Positions 16,457 through 24,811 of a stretch of DNA of 64,000 nucleotides are shown piece after piece; position 1 is the first letter of the stretch, and each line of letters starts with the position of its first letter. This DNA is from Thermopolyspora sp040678635 (lineage in GTDB: Bacteria; Actinomycetota; Actinomycetes; Streptosporangiales; Streptosporangiaceae): assembly GCF_040678635.1 (NCBI RefSeq), contig NZ_JBFATZ010000013.1, positions 1 to 64,000 of the forward strand, in the 5' to 3' direction. A program made the translations under genes and the position numbers. Below the pieces are notes generated by a model, which saw nothing but the letters and a program-made list of their open reading frames with translations, was not told where the DNA came from and did no database searches.

Positions 16457-17737
16457 TCAGGGGATCAGGGCGCCGACGCGGACGCCCTGGGCGGCGAGGC
16501 GGGCCAGGTGGGGGTCGAGGCGGCGCAGGAAGTCGGCGTAGTCGCCGGAGGAGCCCCAGGCGACCTCGGCGAAGGCGCACAGCCGGGGGAAGGCCATGTA
16601 CTCCACCTGTTCGGGGGTGGGCATGTACTCGGTCCAGAGCTGGCATTGGACGCCGAGCACGCCCGGCGCGGGGGCGAAGCCGTACGCGTCGGCGAGGGTG
16701 AGCACGCCCGCCTGGGCCGGGGGCTGGCCGGGGGCGTCGGAGGGGTAGTAGTCGAAGAACGTCCGGGTGTGCGGGGTGAGCACGACCTCGACGCCGTCGC
16801 GGATCTCGCTTTCCTCGCGCCACAGCATGACCGCCGTGCCCGGAATGGGGTCTCGGTCGGGTTCGTCCCAGCAGATGAGCTTGCGGCCGTGCGCCGCGAG
16901 ATGCTCGGCCATGCGGCCGATGAACCAGCCGCAGGCGGCCTCGGGTCCGGTGAGGCCGAGTTCGCGCAGCCGCTCCCGCGCCCGGGGGCTGGCCGCCCAT
17001 TCGGCGGGCGGGCACTCGTCGCCGCCGACGTGGACGTACCGGCTCGGGAACAGCTCGACGACCTCGTCGAGCACCTCCTGGCAGAACCGGATCGTGGACT
17101 CCTCCAGGTTGTACACGTGCTCGCTGATCCCCCACCGCGTCCACACCTCAAGCCGCCGCTCGGGATGGTTGCCGAGGTGCGGGTACGCGGCGATGGCGGC
17201 CTGGGCGTGGCCGGGCATCTCGATCTCGGGGACGACCGTGACGAATCGCTCCGCCGCGTACGCGACGATGTCCCGGATGTCCTGCCGGGTGTAGTAGCCG
17301 CCGCGTCTGCCGCCGACCTCGGTGAGCCGGGGGTGCCGCTTGATCTCCAGCCGCCAGCCCTGGTCGTCGGTGAGATGCAGGTGCAGGACGTTGAGCTTGT
17401 GCGCGGCGAGCAGGTCGATCAGCCGCAGCACGAACGACTTCGGCATGAAGTGCCGCGCGACGTCGAGCAGCACGCCGCGCCAGGCGTGGCGGGGGCGGTC
17501 CACGATCGTCCCGTACGGCACGGCCGACCCGAACTGGCCCAGCGTCTGCCGCCCGTAGAACCGCCCGGCCGGGCCTCCCGCGGTCAGCTCGATGCCGGAC
17601 GGCGACACCTGTAGCCGGTATCCCTCCTCTCCGAGGGCGGGGTCGTCCGGCGCGAGCCGTACCGAATCGGGGCGGTCAGGGTGGTACGCGATGGAGCCTG
17701 CGGAGACGTCGAACTGGCGTGGCCGAGGAATGATCAC
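16457..17737 (-). CDS. beta-N-acetylhexosaminidase, GH20
   Basis: A 426-residue GH20 enzyme that removes terminal GlcNAc/GalNAc by substrate-assisted catalysis. Seen: a small N-terminal domain (IIPRPRQFDVSAG), RGVLLDVARHFMP near residue 88, NVLHLHLTDDQGWR near 116, PEIEMPGHAQAA near 170, the catalytic Asp-Glu pair in YVHVGGDECPPAEW near 240 and WTEYMPTPEQVEYMAFPR at the end. No signal peptide is visible, so it acts on imported chitobiose-like sugars inside the cell. The GTG at 17737 lies 4 nt after the permease stop, with AAGGGA inside that gene's end. Last gene of the das-type operon, the position of dasD in streptomycetes. Confidence 0.88.
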   Translation of the reverse strand: MIIPRPRQFDVSAGSIAYHPDRPDSVRLAPDDPALGEEGYRLQVSPSGIELTAGGPAGRFYGRQTLGQFGSAVPYGTIVDRPRHAWRGVLLDVARHFMPKSFVLRLIDLLAAHKLNVLHLHLTDDQGWRLEIKRHPRLTEVGGRRGGYYTRQDIRDIVAYAAERFVTVVPEIEMPGHAQAAIAAYPHLGNHPERRLEVWTRWGISEHVYNLEESTIRFCQEVLDEVVELFPSRYVHVGGDECPPAEWAASPRARERLRELGLTGPEAACGWFIGRMAEHLAAHGRKLICWDEPDRDPIPGTAVMLWREESEIRDGVEVVLTPHTRTFFDYYPSDAPGQPPAQAGVLTLADAYGFAPAPGVLGVQCQLWTEYMPTPEQVEYMAFPRLCAFAEVAWGSSGDYADFLRRLDPHLARLAAQGVRVGALIP

Positions 17738-17740
17738 GTG

Positions 17741-18652
17741 TTATCCCTTCACGGCGCCGGCGATCATGCCGGAGGTGACGCGGCGTTGCAGGACGAGGAA
17801 GACGAGCAGCACCGGGAGCATGAAGAGCGTGGCGGCGGCCATCGTGGCGCCCCAGTCGGTGCCGAAGACGTTGCCGAAGGAGGAGAGCCAGACCGGGAGC
17901 GTGCGGTCGTCCTGGCTCTTGATGATGAGCGCGTTGGCGAAGGCGAACTCGTTCCAGGCGGTGATGAACCCGAACAGGGAGGTGGCCATGAGCCCCGGCG
18001 CGAGCAGCGGGAACACCACGCGCCGGAACGCCGCGGCGCGGGTGCAGCCGTCCATCAGGGCCGCCTCTTCGAGTTCGGGCGGGATGGCGGCGATGAATCC
18101 GCGCAGCGTGATGATGGTGAACGGCAGGGTGATCATGAAGTAGATGAGCGTGAGCATCGACAGCCGGTCGAGCATGCCGGTGTCGCGGGCGATGATGAAC
18201 ATCGCGACCAGCAGCGCCTCCCAGGGGGCCATCTGGGCGATGAACACCATGAGGATGAACGCCCGCCTGCCCCGCCAGCGCATCCGGGCCACGGCGAACG
18301 CGGCCAGCAGCGCCACGACGAGCGCGAGCAGCACCGCGCCCAGGGTGACGGCGAGGCTGTTGCGCCAGAAGAGCCGGAAGCCGTCGGCGCTCATCGCGGT
18401 GGCGAAGTGGTCGAGGGTGGGGTGGGCCGGCCAGAAGCCGGGCGTTTCGGACTGGATCTCGGTGGTGGGTTTGAATGCGGTGATCACCATCCAGTAGACG
18501 GGGAACACGGACACCGCCAGCACGACGAGCGCGGCCAGGTTGAGCGCGATCCGGCGCAGGCGGGCCGCCGGGCCGAGGCGGGCGGACGCGCGGGGGCTCG
18601 CCGGGCGGTTGAGGCGGGCGGCCGGGCCGAGGTTGGTGGGCGGTACGGTCAC
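17741..18652 (-). CDS. dasC: sugar ABC transporter permease (MalG/DasC type)
   Basis: A 303-residue inner-membrane permease of carbohydrate uptake CUT1 importers. After a cytoplasmic Pro/Arg-rich N-terminus come six TM helices. The EAA loop that docks the ATPase reads AAIPPELEEAALMDGCTRAAAF near residue 200, followed by FPLLAPGLMA. Start GTG at 18652 overlaps the DasB stop by 4 bp (GTGA), with GAAGGAG 8 nt upstream. No ATPase gene is in the operon, as usual for das systems, which borrow a shared MsiK-type ATPase. The symbol rests on synteny with the das operon. Confidence 0.82.
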   Translation of the reverse strand: MTVPPTNLGPAARLNRPASPRASARLGPAARLRRIALNLAALVVLAVSVFPVYWMVITAFKPTTEIQSETPGFWPAHPTLDHFATAMSADGFRLFWRNSLAVTLGAVLLALVVALLAAFAVARMRWRGRRAFILMVFIAQMAPWEALLVAMFIIARDTGMLDRLSMLTLIYFMITLPFTIITLRGFIAAIPPELEEAALMDGCTRAAAFRRVVFPLLAPGLMATSLFGFITAWNEFAFANALIIKSQDDRTLPVWLSSFGNVFGTDWGATMAAATLFMLPVLLVFLVLQRRVTSGMIAGAVKG

Positions 18653-19632
18653 GGCTGTTCTCCTTCGTAGGCGAACATGCGCCGCAGGTGGGCGACGAGG
18701 ACGACGAGGAGGATCAGCACGGTGAGCGTGGCGATCGCCGAGCCGAGGTCGTACCGGTGCAGGGATTGGGCGACCTGGAAGGCGTACACGGGCAGGGTGG
18801 TGGTCGCCCCGTCCGGCCCGCCCCGGCTGACCGCCCAGATCTGGGCGAAGCACTTGAAGACCCAGATGACCTCCAGCGAGGTGATCAGGCCGAACAGCGG
18901 GCGCAGGATCGGGAAGGTCACCTCGCGGAAGACCTGCGTGGGCGAGGCGCCGTCGATGCGGGCTGATTCGCGTAGTTCGCCGGGGATGGTGGTCAGGCCG
19001 GCGTACAGGGTGAGCGCGGCGAACGGCACCGACTGCCACACCACGAGCATGACGAGGATGGCGAAGGTGGCGTCGCCGTCGGCGAACCAGGGGTAGTCGC
19101 GGTAGGACTCGAAGCCGAGCCGTACGAGCAGCCAGTTGACCACGCCGAACCGGGATTGGAACAGCCACTGGAAGACGGTGGTGGCCGCGATGACCGGCGT
19201 CGCCCAGGTGAGCACGAGCCCGAGCATCACGGCCAGCCGCATGCGCCGCCCCAGCCGCTCGATCATGAGCGCGACCAGCGTCGAGATCACCATGATCAGC
19301 ACGACGTTGATCGCCGTCCACAGGAAGGTGCGGCGCACCACCTCCCAGAACTCGGCGTCCGTCACCACCTGCCGGTAGTTCTCCAGCCCCGCGAACTCGG
19401 CGCCGCCCCTGATCAGCTCGCCCAGCCTGAAGTGCTGGAAGGAGATCACCACGCTGCGCAGCACCGGGTAGAGCAGCAGGTAGCAGGCCCCGATCACGGT
19501 GGGGGCGACCAGCAGGTACGGCCAGGCCCCCGCGAGCCGGGGGCGTCTGCGGGCCGCCAGGGCGGCGGGCGGCACGGGGTCGCCGCGCCGCGCCCGTGGA
19601 GGCCGGCTGGCCGGAGGGGAGGTGACGGACAC
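18649..19632 (-). CDS. dasB: sugar ABC transporter permease (MalF/DasB type)
   Basis: A 327-residue permease, partner of DasC. It has a Pro/Arg-rich cytoplasmic start, a first TM at WPYLLVAPTVIGACYLLLYP, and an EAA loop TIPGELRESARIDGASPTQVFREVTFP near residue 220 (given here as the loop region). The last TM is before HLRRMFAYEGEQP. The GTG at 19632 is chosen because AAAAGGAG lies 5 nt upstream; the frame is open much further but overlaps the DasA gene. Pairs with DasC to form the channel for a GlcNAc-containing oligosaccharide. Confidence 0.82.
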   Translation of the reverse strand: MSVTSPPASRPPRARRGDPVPPAALAARRRPRLAGAWPYLLVAPTVIGACYLLLYPVLRSVVISFQHFRLGELIRGGAEFAGLENYRQVVTDAEFWEVVRRTFLWTAINVVLIMVISTLVALMIERLGRRMRLAVMLGLVLTWATPVIAATTVFQWLFQSRFGVVNWLLVRLGFESYRDYPWFADGDATFAILVMLVVWQSVPFAALTLYAGLTTIPGELRESARIDGASPTQVFREVTFPILRPLFGLITSLEVIWVFKCFAQIWAVSRGGPDGATTTLPVYAFQVAQSLHRYDLGSAIATLTVLILLVVLVAHLRRMFAYEGEQP

Positions 19633-19639
19633 GATGCTC

Positions 19640-19718
19640 CTTTTGACGGCTCCTTCTGGGATCGAACCGCCTGTCCGTGAGCGCCCTGCCTCTCGCGGCG
19701 GGGCGAGGCGGGTCATTG
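19640..19718 (-). promoter_or_regulatory. dasA-dasB intergenic hairpin region
   Basis: A 79-nt spacer after DasA with a possible 8-bp stem (CCTGCCTC with GAGGCGGG, one G-U pair). Such stem-loops often hold back transcription so that the binding protein is made in excess over the permeases. Read by eye; modest support. Confidence 0.3.
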
Positions 19719-21044
19719 TCAGGAGGCGGTGTTGAGGATCTCGGTGATGGTGGCGGAGGCCTTGCGCGCCTCGGCGGCGGGGTCGCCGCCGGTGAGGGCC
19801 TTGGTCATGTAGTCCTTGATGACGTTCCTGGCCTCGACGGCGGCCCAGTTGGGCGAGTTGGGGGTGGCGTGGCCGACGGCGGCTCCGGCGGCCATGGCGG
19901 TGAAGCCCTCGTTGTTCTGGACGGCGCCGGCGAAGGAGACGCGGTTGGGGACGTAGCTCATCTCCTTGGCCATGTCGGTCTGGAACTGCTCCCCGGCGAG
20001 CGCCTTGACCACCTCGTAGGCGGCGTCCTGGTTCCGCGACGCCTCCGGGATGATCAGGTCCGAGCCGCCGGTGAAGACCGCGCCCGGTTTGTCGGCGGTC
20101 TTGCCGGGGATCGGGAAGAAGCCGATCTTGTCCTTCAGGTCCGGGTTGGCTGTGACGATCGCGGTGGCGTTGCCCGGGGTCGCGATGATCTGCGCGACGT
20201 CGCCCTTGGCGAACACGTCGGCCTGCGGCGGGTTGGCCTCGTCGGAGTCCTTGGGGCCCTTGCCGAGGGCCTGGAGCCTGCGGTAGAAGTCCATCCCGGC
20301 CAGGGCCTGCGGGGTGTCGAGCACGCCCTTCCAGCGCCCGCCCTCGTTGACGGCGAGGTCGCCGCCCTCGTCCCAGATGAAGCCGGACAGCGTGTACCAG
20401 TTCTGGCCGGGCAGGTAGATGCCCTGGTCGCCGCCCTTGTTGAGCTTGGCGGTGGCGGCGAGCCACTCGTCGCGGGTCTTCGGCGGGGTGACGCCGGCCT
20501 TCTCGAACAGCTCCTTGTTGTAGATGACCACGCGGTTCGCCGCGTACCAGGGGATGCCGTACTGCCTGCCGTCGATCTTGCCGGGTTCGGCGAGGCCGGG
20601 GAGCCAGTCGGCGCCGCCGAGGTCGGCGACCTTGTCGGTGAGGTCCTTGACGCCGCCGCTGGCCGCGTACTCGGCGACCTGGGTGTTGCCCACCTCGATC
20701 ACGTCGGGGGCGTCGTTGCTGGCCAGGGCGCTGGTGACCTTCTGGCCGATGCCGTTCCACTCCTGGATCTGGATGTCGAGCGTGACGCCCGGGTGGGCGC
20801 GCTCGTAGTCGGTGCGGAACCGCTGGACGATCGCGTCGGAGAGGCTGTCCTTCATGAACCAGACGGTCAGCTTCGCCGGGCTCTGCCCGGAGCCCGAGGT
20901 GCCGGACGGGCCGGAGGCGTCCGGCGAGGAGCCGCAGGCGGCCAGGACGGCCAGCGCCAGCGCCGCGGCGGCGGCCCGCCATACGCCGCGCCGTACATCA
21001 CCGGAACCGAGGGGGAACTGCTGCCTAGGGTGACGTCGTCTCAC
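19719..21044 (-). CDS. dasA: extracellular sugar-binding lipoprotein (DasA type)
   Basis: A 441-residue solute-binding protein of the CUT1 family. It has a short basic start (RRRHPRQQ), a hydrophobic stretch and the lipobox VLAAC near residue 33, so it is lipid-anchored outside the membrane. The mature protein begins with a Ser/Gly-rich spacer, then KLTVWFMKDSLSDAIVQRF, NDAPDVIEVGNTQVAEYAA and GIPWYAANRVVIYNKELFEKAG, all typical for this fold. GTG at 21044 has GGGAGG just upstream. It is divergent from the DasR-like gene. By position it should bind chitobiose or GlcNAc oligomers. Confidence 0.85.
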   Translation of the reverse strand: MRRRHPRQQFPLGSGDVRRGVWRAAAAALALAVLAACGSSPDASGPSGTSGSGQSPAKLTVWFMKDSLSDAIVQRFRTDYERAHPGVTLDIQIQEWNGIGQKVTSALASNDAPDVIEVGNTQVAEYAASGGVKDLTDKVADLGGADWLPGLAEPGKIDGRQYGIPWYAANRVVIYNKELFEKAGVTPPKTRDEWLAATAKLNKGGDQGIYLPGQNWYTLSGFIWDEGGDLAVNEGGRWKGVLDTPQALAGMDFYRRLQALGKGPKDSDEANPPQADVFAKGDVAQIIATPGNATAIVTANPDLKDKIGFFPIPGKTADKPGAVFTGGSDLIIPEASRNQDAAYEVVKALAGEQFQTDMAKEMSYVPNRVSFAGAVQNNEGFTAMAAGAAVGHATPNSPNWAAVEARNVIKDYMTKALTGGDPAAEARKASATITEILNTAS

Positions 21045-21062
21045 GGGCCCTCCCGGTGGACC

Positions 21063-21082
21063 ACTGGTAAGAAATTGGTAAG
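21063..21082. promoter_or_regulatory. tandem TGGTAAG half-sites, dasA side
   Basis: Two TGGTAAG copies (21065-21071 and 21076-21082), the first inside ACTGGT as in dre half-sites. Their period is 11 bp, about one helical turn. They lie 19 bp upstream of the dasA start. Confidence 0.6.
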
Positions 21083-21104
21083 TCTCTTCCCCGATGTCCT
21101 CCAC

Positions 21105-21120
21105 AGTGGTCTTAACCAGT
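21105..21120. promoter_or_regulatory. dre-like operator (DasR site)
   Basis: On the minus strand it reads ACTGGTTAAGACCACT, 14 of 16 matches to the DasR-responsive element ACTGGTCTAGACCACT as I recall it. It is centred in the divergent gap, 61 bp upstream of dasA. Confidence 0.8.
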
Positions 21121-21192
21121 AAGCTCGTCAAGACCCTTTACGAACCGGAAACAGCCAAATTTGGCCACCACGTCGGCGACGGACCGCGACCG

Positions 21193-21212
21193 ACTGGTAA
21201 GTAGCTGGTAAG
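21193..21212. promoter_or_regulatory. tandem TGGTAAG half-sites, dasR side
   Basis: Two TGGTAAG copies (21195-21201 and 21206-21212), again with period 11 and the first preceded by AC, ending 9 bp before the dasR start. They suggest autoregulation. Confidence 0.6.
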
Positions 21213-21221
21213 GTCGAGGAT

Positions 21222-21956
21222 GTGACGCCGAACCTGCGGACCGGGCTGAAACGCGATCGCGTGCGGGACTTCCTCCTCGACCTCGTCTCCGACAAGAAGC
21301 CGGGCGAGGCGATCCCCTCCGAACGCGACCTGTGCGCCGAGCTCGGCGTCTCCCGCCCCACCCTGCGCGCCGCCATCGACGACCTCGTCCGCTCCGGCCT
21401 GCTCGTCCGCGAACACGGCCGCGGCACCTTCACCGGCCCGCACCGCATCACCCAGGCCCTGTCCGCCACCACCCGCAACTCGTTCTACGTCCCCCCGGCC
21501 GAGGGCTTCTGGCTCAGCCAGGTCCTGGAGTTCGGCCCGATGCCGGCCGGCGCCCGCCTCGCCCGCCGCCTCCAGCTCTCCCCCGCCGACCCCGTCCTGC
21601 GCGTCGTACGGCTCCGCGTCGTCGACGACGAGCCCATGGCCATCGAGCGTATCCACCTCCCCCACGCCCTCGTCACCGACCTGGCCCCCGCCGACATGGA
21701 GTCCGGCTCCTTCTACCACCTGCTGCGCGCCCGCTTCGCCGTCGACGTACGCACCGCCGTGCAGACGATCGAGCCCACCGTCACCGACGAGACCGAGTCC
21801 GACCTCCTGCACGTCCCGCTGCACGCCCCCGCCCTCCTCATCGAGCGCACCACGCGCGACGCGACCGGCCGCATCGTCGAGTTCACCCGCTCCATCTACC
21901 GGGGCGACCGCTACCGCATCACCTCAGAACTCCACTTCGACGCCGACTCCGGCTGA
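21222..21956 (+). CDS. dasR: GntR/HutC family regulator, DasR-like
   Basis: A 244-residue HutC-type repressor. The winged helix spans about residues 10-70 (GEAIPSERDLCAELGVSRPT, then LVREHGRGTFTG), followed by a UTRA effector domain (ADPVLRVVRLRVVDDEPMAIER, near 125, and the final FTRSIYRGDRYRI). DasR proteins are displaced from dre sites by glucosamine phosphates. The divergent das-type operon and the 14/16 dre site between them support the assignment. GTG at 21222 has GAGG close upstream. Its 3' end faces the GT9 gene 7 bp away. A paralogue of DasR in a das-like locus is the main alternative. Confidence 0.82.
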   Translation: MTPNLRTGLKRDRVRDFLLDLVSDKKPGEAIPSERDLCAELGVSRPTLRAAIDDLVRSGLLVREHGRGTFTGPHRITQALSATTRNSFYVPPAEGFWLSQVLEFGPMPAGARLARRLQLSPADPVLRVVRLRVVDDEPMAIERIHLPHALVTDLAPADMESGSFYHLLRARFAVDVRTAVQTIEPTVTDETESDLLHVPLHAPALLIERTTRDATGRIVEFTRSIYRGDRYRITSELHFDADSG

Positions 21957-21963
21957 CCGCCCT

Positions 21964-22980
21964 TTACACCTCGCCGGAGTCCGCGAGCCGGAGGACGGCG
22001 CGGGTCACGTGGTGGACCGGGATGTCGATCATGCAGGCGGGGGCGGTTGGGGAGAGCGGGCATTGGGCGCTCCACCAGCAGGGTTGTTCGGTGATCGCGG
22101 TGGGGCGGCGGTGTGGGCAGTCCGGGAGGCCCTGCAGGTCGGTGCCGGTGGAGTCGGCGATGCCGTAGCGGAGGGCGGAGGTGGGGCCGAAGAGGCCGAT
22201 TGTGGGGACGCCCACGGCGGCGGCGAGGCGTAGGGGGCCGGTATCGCCGCCAACGGCAATTCCGGATATTTCTCCTATGGCGGCCAGGAGGGCGGCGAGT
22301 TGGCGGAGTGTGCCGCGCGGTAGCGGGGTGACCGGTGCGCCGGGGACGGGGTCGGTGGCCAGCAGGAGGTGGCCCAGGCGGGACAAGGTCTGGGCGAGCA
22401 GCCGCCAGCGGGAGAGCGGCCAGTGCTTGACGGGCATTCCGGCCTGCGGGATGAGGACGATCGGGGGGCGGGTGGTGCGAGTCGCGAGGTGGGGGGCGAG
22501 CCGGCGACGGGCGCGGGCCAGTTCTGCCGGATGCAGGTGCAGCCGGGGGCGGGTGGTGAGATCGCCGGGGGCGATGAGGCCCTCAGCGTGGAGAATGCGC
22601 AGATAGCGGGTCCCGACGAGTTCATCGGGGGGCGGATTGCGCCACAAGTCGGTGACGCACCGGGCGCCCGAGGCGTTGAGCAGGTCCGGGATGCCGTCGT
22701 ACCGGGTTGTGGTGATGGCCAGGTCAGGGCGCCGCTCGGCGAGCGCCAGCGCCACAGCCTCGCGCTCTGCTCCGGGGCGGCCGTGCGGCGGGGTGCGGAT
22801 CTCGGTCACGGCGGGGTCGCCGCGGACGAGTTCGGCCCCCGGCTCGTGGGTGAGTACCCGGATCCGAGCGCCCGGATTGTTGCGGGCCAGTCCGTGCACC
22901 ACGGGCAACACCATGATCAGATCGCCGATCCCGCCAAGAAGATCGACGATAAGGATGTCTCGGTACGACGCGGACCTCAC
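21964..22980 (-). CDS. glycosyltransferase family 9 (heptosyltransferase-like)
   Basis: A 338-residue GT-B fold transferase related to ADP-heptose:LPS heptosyltransferases. In actinobacteria such proteins act on cell-surface glycans or natural products. Seen: ILIVDLLGGIGDLIMVLPVVHGL at the N-terminus (first Rossmann fold), PPIVLIPQAGMPVKHWPLSRW near residue 170 and GGDTGPLRLAAAVGVPTIGLFGPTSALRYG near 245, each described by its key residues (GxGD, HWP, GDTGPxH-like with Leu in place of His). Start GTG at 22980 overlaps the GT4 stop by 4 bp, so the two transferases are coupled. Acceptor unknown. Confidence 0.85.
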   Translation of the reverse strand: MRSASYRDILIVDLLGGIGDLIMVLPVVHGLARNNPGARIRVLTHEPGAELVRGDPAVTEIRTPPHGRPGAEREAVALALAERRPDLAITTTRYDGIPDLLNASGARCVTDLWRNPPPDELVGTRYLRILHAEGLIAPGDLTTRPRLHLHPAELARARRRLAPHLATRTTRPPIVLIPQAGMPVKHWPLSRWRLLAQTLSRLGHLLLATDPVPGAPVTPLPRGTLRQLAALLAAIGEISGIAVGGDTGPLRLAAAVGVPTIGLFGPTSALRYGIADSTGTDLQGLPDCPHRRPTAITEQPCWWSAQCPLSPTAPACMIDIPVHHVTRAVLRLADSGEV

Positions 22981-24320
22981 GCCGACCGCCCGGTCCGCCC
23001 CGGCGTGCGGCCGATCAGGCGGTCGTAGAGGGCGCGGTGGGCGGCGGCCACGCGTGACCAGGAGTGGCGGGCGGCCAAGGCGCGACCGGCGGCGGCCATG
23101 CGGTGGCGGAGGGCGGGGTCGGCGGCGAGTCGCTCGACCGTGCGGGCGATGGCTTCGGCGTCGCGGCGGGCGGGGATGGTGGCCACGCAGTCAGGGCGGT
23201 CGGGGCGGTCTGGGCCGTCAGGGCGATCGGTGCAGCCGGAGCGGTCGGGGCCGTCGGGGATGGTGCGGTGGTCGGGGGCGTCCGGGGTGGTGATCGCGGT
23301 GGGGAGGCCGTGAGCGAGGGTGGTGAGCAGGGCGCCGCTCTTGGCGGTGACGCCGGCGGTGTAGGGCAGGACGGCTAGGTCGGCGGCGTGCAGCATCCGG
23401 GAGGCGGCCGGGGCGGGGAGGTAACCGGTGAAGGTCACCGCGTCGGCTACGCCGTACCGGATGGCGAGATCGTCGAGTTCGGCGCGGAAGGCGCGTGCCT
23501 GCGGCTCCGGGAGGGCCTGGGAGGTGAAGCCGCCGATCACGAGCAGACGCGTGCCCGGGCGGGTGACGCGTAGCTTGGCCAGTGCCTCCAGGAGGTAACG
23601 GACCCCCTTGACGGGGTGGACGAAGCCGAAGAAGGCCAGCAGAAGGTCGTCGGGGGCGACCCCGAGGCGTTCCCGGAGGATTCGCCGCTGTTTCGGGGAA
23701 CGGCCGTGGTCGGTCACATTGGGTGCCAGCGGCACCTCGTACGCGTGTCGGCGCATGCGGGTTTCGACCTGCCGCGCGTGCTCCGGGTTGGTGACGATGA
23801 CCGCGCTGCCCGACGGGACCAGCCGTCCCGTCTCCCGATCCCATGTCCCCGCACGCTCCAGCCGCCGCCACAGCGCGTCCGGGATCCAGGAAGGTGCCGA
23901 CCACCATCCGTACTCGTGCAATGTGACCACGAGCGGCACAGGTGAGGGCAGCAGCAGCGGCAGGAGACCCGGCATTGCCGAGAACCGGAATGCTGACGGC
24001 GCGAAGTGCACGTGCACCAGATCCGGTCGCATCCGCCGGACGTCCAGCGCCGCCCGGAGTGTGGCGGACAGCCATCGCGACGCGGGCGGCCCGCCGCCGG
24101 GGCGCATCGGCACGGTCGTGGCCTCCACCCCCACGCCGCCCAGCGCCTGGACGAGCCGCTCGACGTAGTCTCCGACCCCGTCGAGTTCGGGCCCGCCGGG
24201 TCCGCACACCATGGATATGCGGATCGGGCGAGCATCGGCCGACGCTTCCCGCACCCTCTGCGCCATATGTCCCATTTGCAGCTGGTTCCCGCCCCGCATC
24301 AGGGAAAACTCCGTGGCCAT
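22977..24320 (-). CDS. glycosyltransferase family 4
   Basis: About 447 residues, a GT-B retaining transferase. Seen: GGPELDGVGDYVERLVQAL near residue 45 (donor-side glycine loop), DLVHVHFAPS near 100, FFGFVHPVKGVRYLLEAL near 240 (acceptor/donor hinge) and LAVLPYTAGVTAKSGALLTTLAHGLP near 325 (the ExxGxxxxE-like region, without the second Glu). An insert rich in Asp, Pro, Gly and Arg (DGPDR-type repeats) follows near residue 355 and is unusual. The 5' limit is uncertain: the frame is open to 24389, but a terminator at 24367-24399 lies there, so the ATG at 24320 or a later one is preferred. Coupled to the GT9 gene. Confidence 0.8.
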   Translation of the reverse strand: MATEFSLMRGGNQLQMGHMAQRVREASADARPIRISMVCGPGGPELDGVGDYVERLVQALGGVGVEATTVPMRPGGGPPASRWLSATLRAALDVRRMRPDLVHVHFAPSAFRFSAMPGLLPLLLPSPVPLVVTLHEYGWWSAPSWIPDALWRRLERAGTWDRETGRLVPSGSAVIVTNPEHARQVETRMRRHAYEVPLAPNVTDHGRSPKQRRILRERLGVAPDDLLLAFFGFVHPVKGVRYLLEALAKLRVTRPGTRLLVIGGFTSQALPEPQARAFRAELDDLAIRYGVADAVTFTGYLPAPAASRMLHAADLAVLPYTAGVTAKSGALLTTLAHGLPTAITTPDAPDHRTIPDGPDRSGCTDRPDGPDRPDRPDCVATIPARRDAEAIARTVERLAADPALRHRMAAAGRALAARHSWSRVAAAHRALYDRLIGRTPGRTGRSA

Positions 24321-24366
24321 AACGCCGGTGCCGGGCCGCCCGGCAGGGTCGGCGCCTAAACGACCA

Positions 24367-24399
24367 ACCGGCCCGGATGCGGCGGTCATCCGGGCCGGT
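24367..24399. terminator. hairpin terminator
   Basis: Perfect 13-bp stem ACCGGCCCGGATG / CATCCGGGCCGGT with a 7-nt loop, 72 bp past the small gene at 24471 on the minus strand. It also argues that the GT4 gene starts below this point. Confidence 0.8.
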
Positions 24400-24402
24400 C
24401 GT

Positions 24403-24465
24403 CACCTGTCCCCACGGCACCTGTCCCCACGTCGCGCGGCCACACCGATCGCGCGGCCACATCGA
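24403..24465. repeat. two adjacent tandem duplications
   Basis: CACCTGTCCCCACG occurs at 24403 and 24418. TCGCGCGGCCACA(C/T)CGA occurs at 24432 and 24449. Both are direct, side by side, in a non-coding spacer. Confidence 0.85.
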
Positions 24466-24470
24466 TCAGG

Positions 24471-24680
24471 TCACTCGAAGTCGTCGGGGTTCAATTCCTT
24501 CTGGCGATTGAAGGCGTGTTCGTCCATCAACCGGCTCTCGCCCGCGTCCGACCTGGGAGTGGCTCCCGGGGTGGCACCGGCGGGACGCCGGGACGCCTCC
24601 TCCTCGGTGGAGGTCGGCGGCGTGCCCGCGGCCTCCTCGCCGCCGCGCTCGACCGGCCTCTCATGCGGTTGTTTCGTCAT
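24471..24680 (-). CDS. small hydrophilic protein of unknown function
   Basis: 69 residues, Glu/Pro/Arg-rich and probably disordered, with a better-ordered-looking tail RLMDEHAFNRQKELNPDDFE. No known domain recognised. It is supported by a strong ribosome site (GAGGAG, 7 nt before the ATG at 24680), by a terminator at a sensible distance and by the sense-strand codon pattern. It stands alone between the sialidase and glycosyltransferase genes on the same strand. Confidence 0.55.
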   Translation of the reverse strand: MTKQPHERPVERGGEEAAGTPPTSTEEEASRRPAGATPGATPRSDAGESRLMDEHAFNRQKELNPDDFE

Positions 24681-24811
24681 GCCCGTCTCCTCACCTGCAG
24701 CCGTCCCCCGAACCGGGAGGCAGACCCGACCAAAGCCGACATTTCAGCCCTTCGCCAGCCGCCTACCCCTGCCACCAGGCGCTACACGCCAGGGCCGAAC
24801 GGGGGAACCGC

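Noticed and set aside
19640..19670. tRNA-like T-loop GGTTCGATCCC on the minus strand
   Set aside because: No acceptor, D-arm or anticodon stem can be built around it; it is part of the DasA-DasB spacer.
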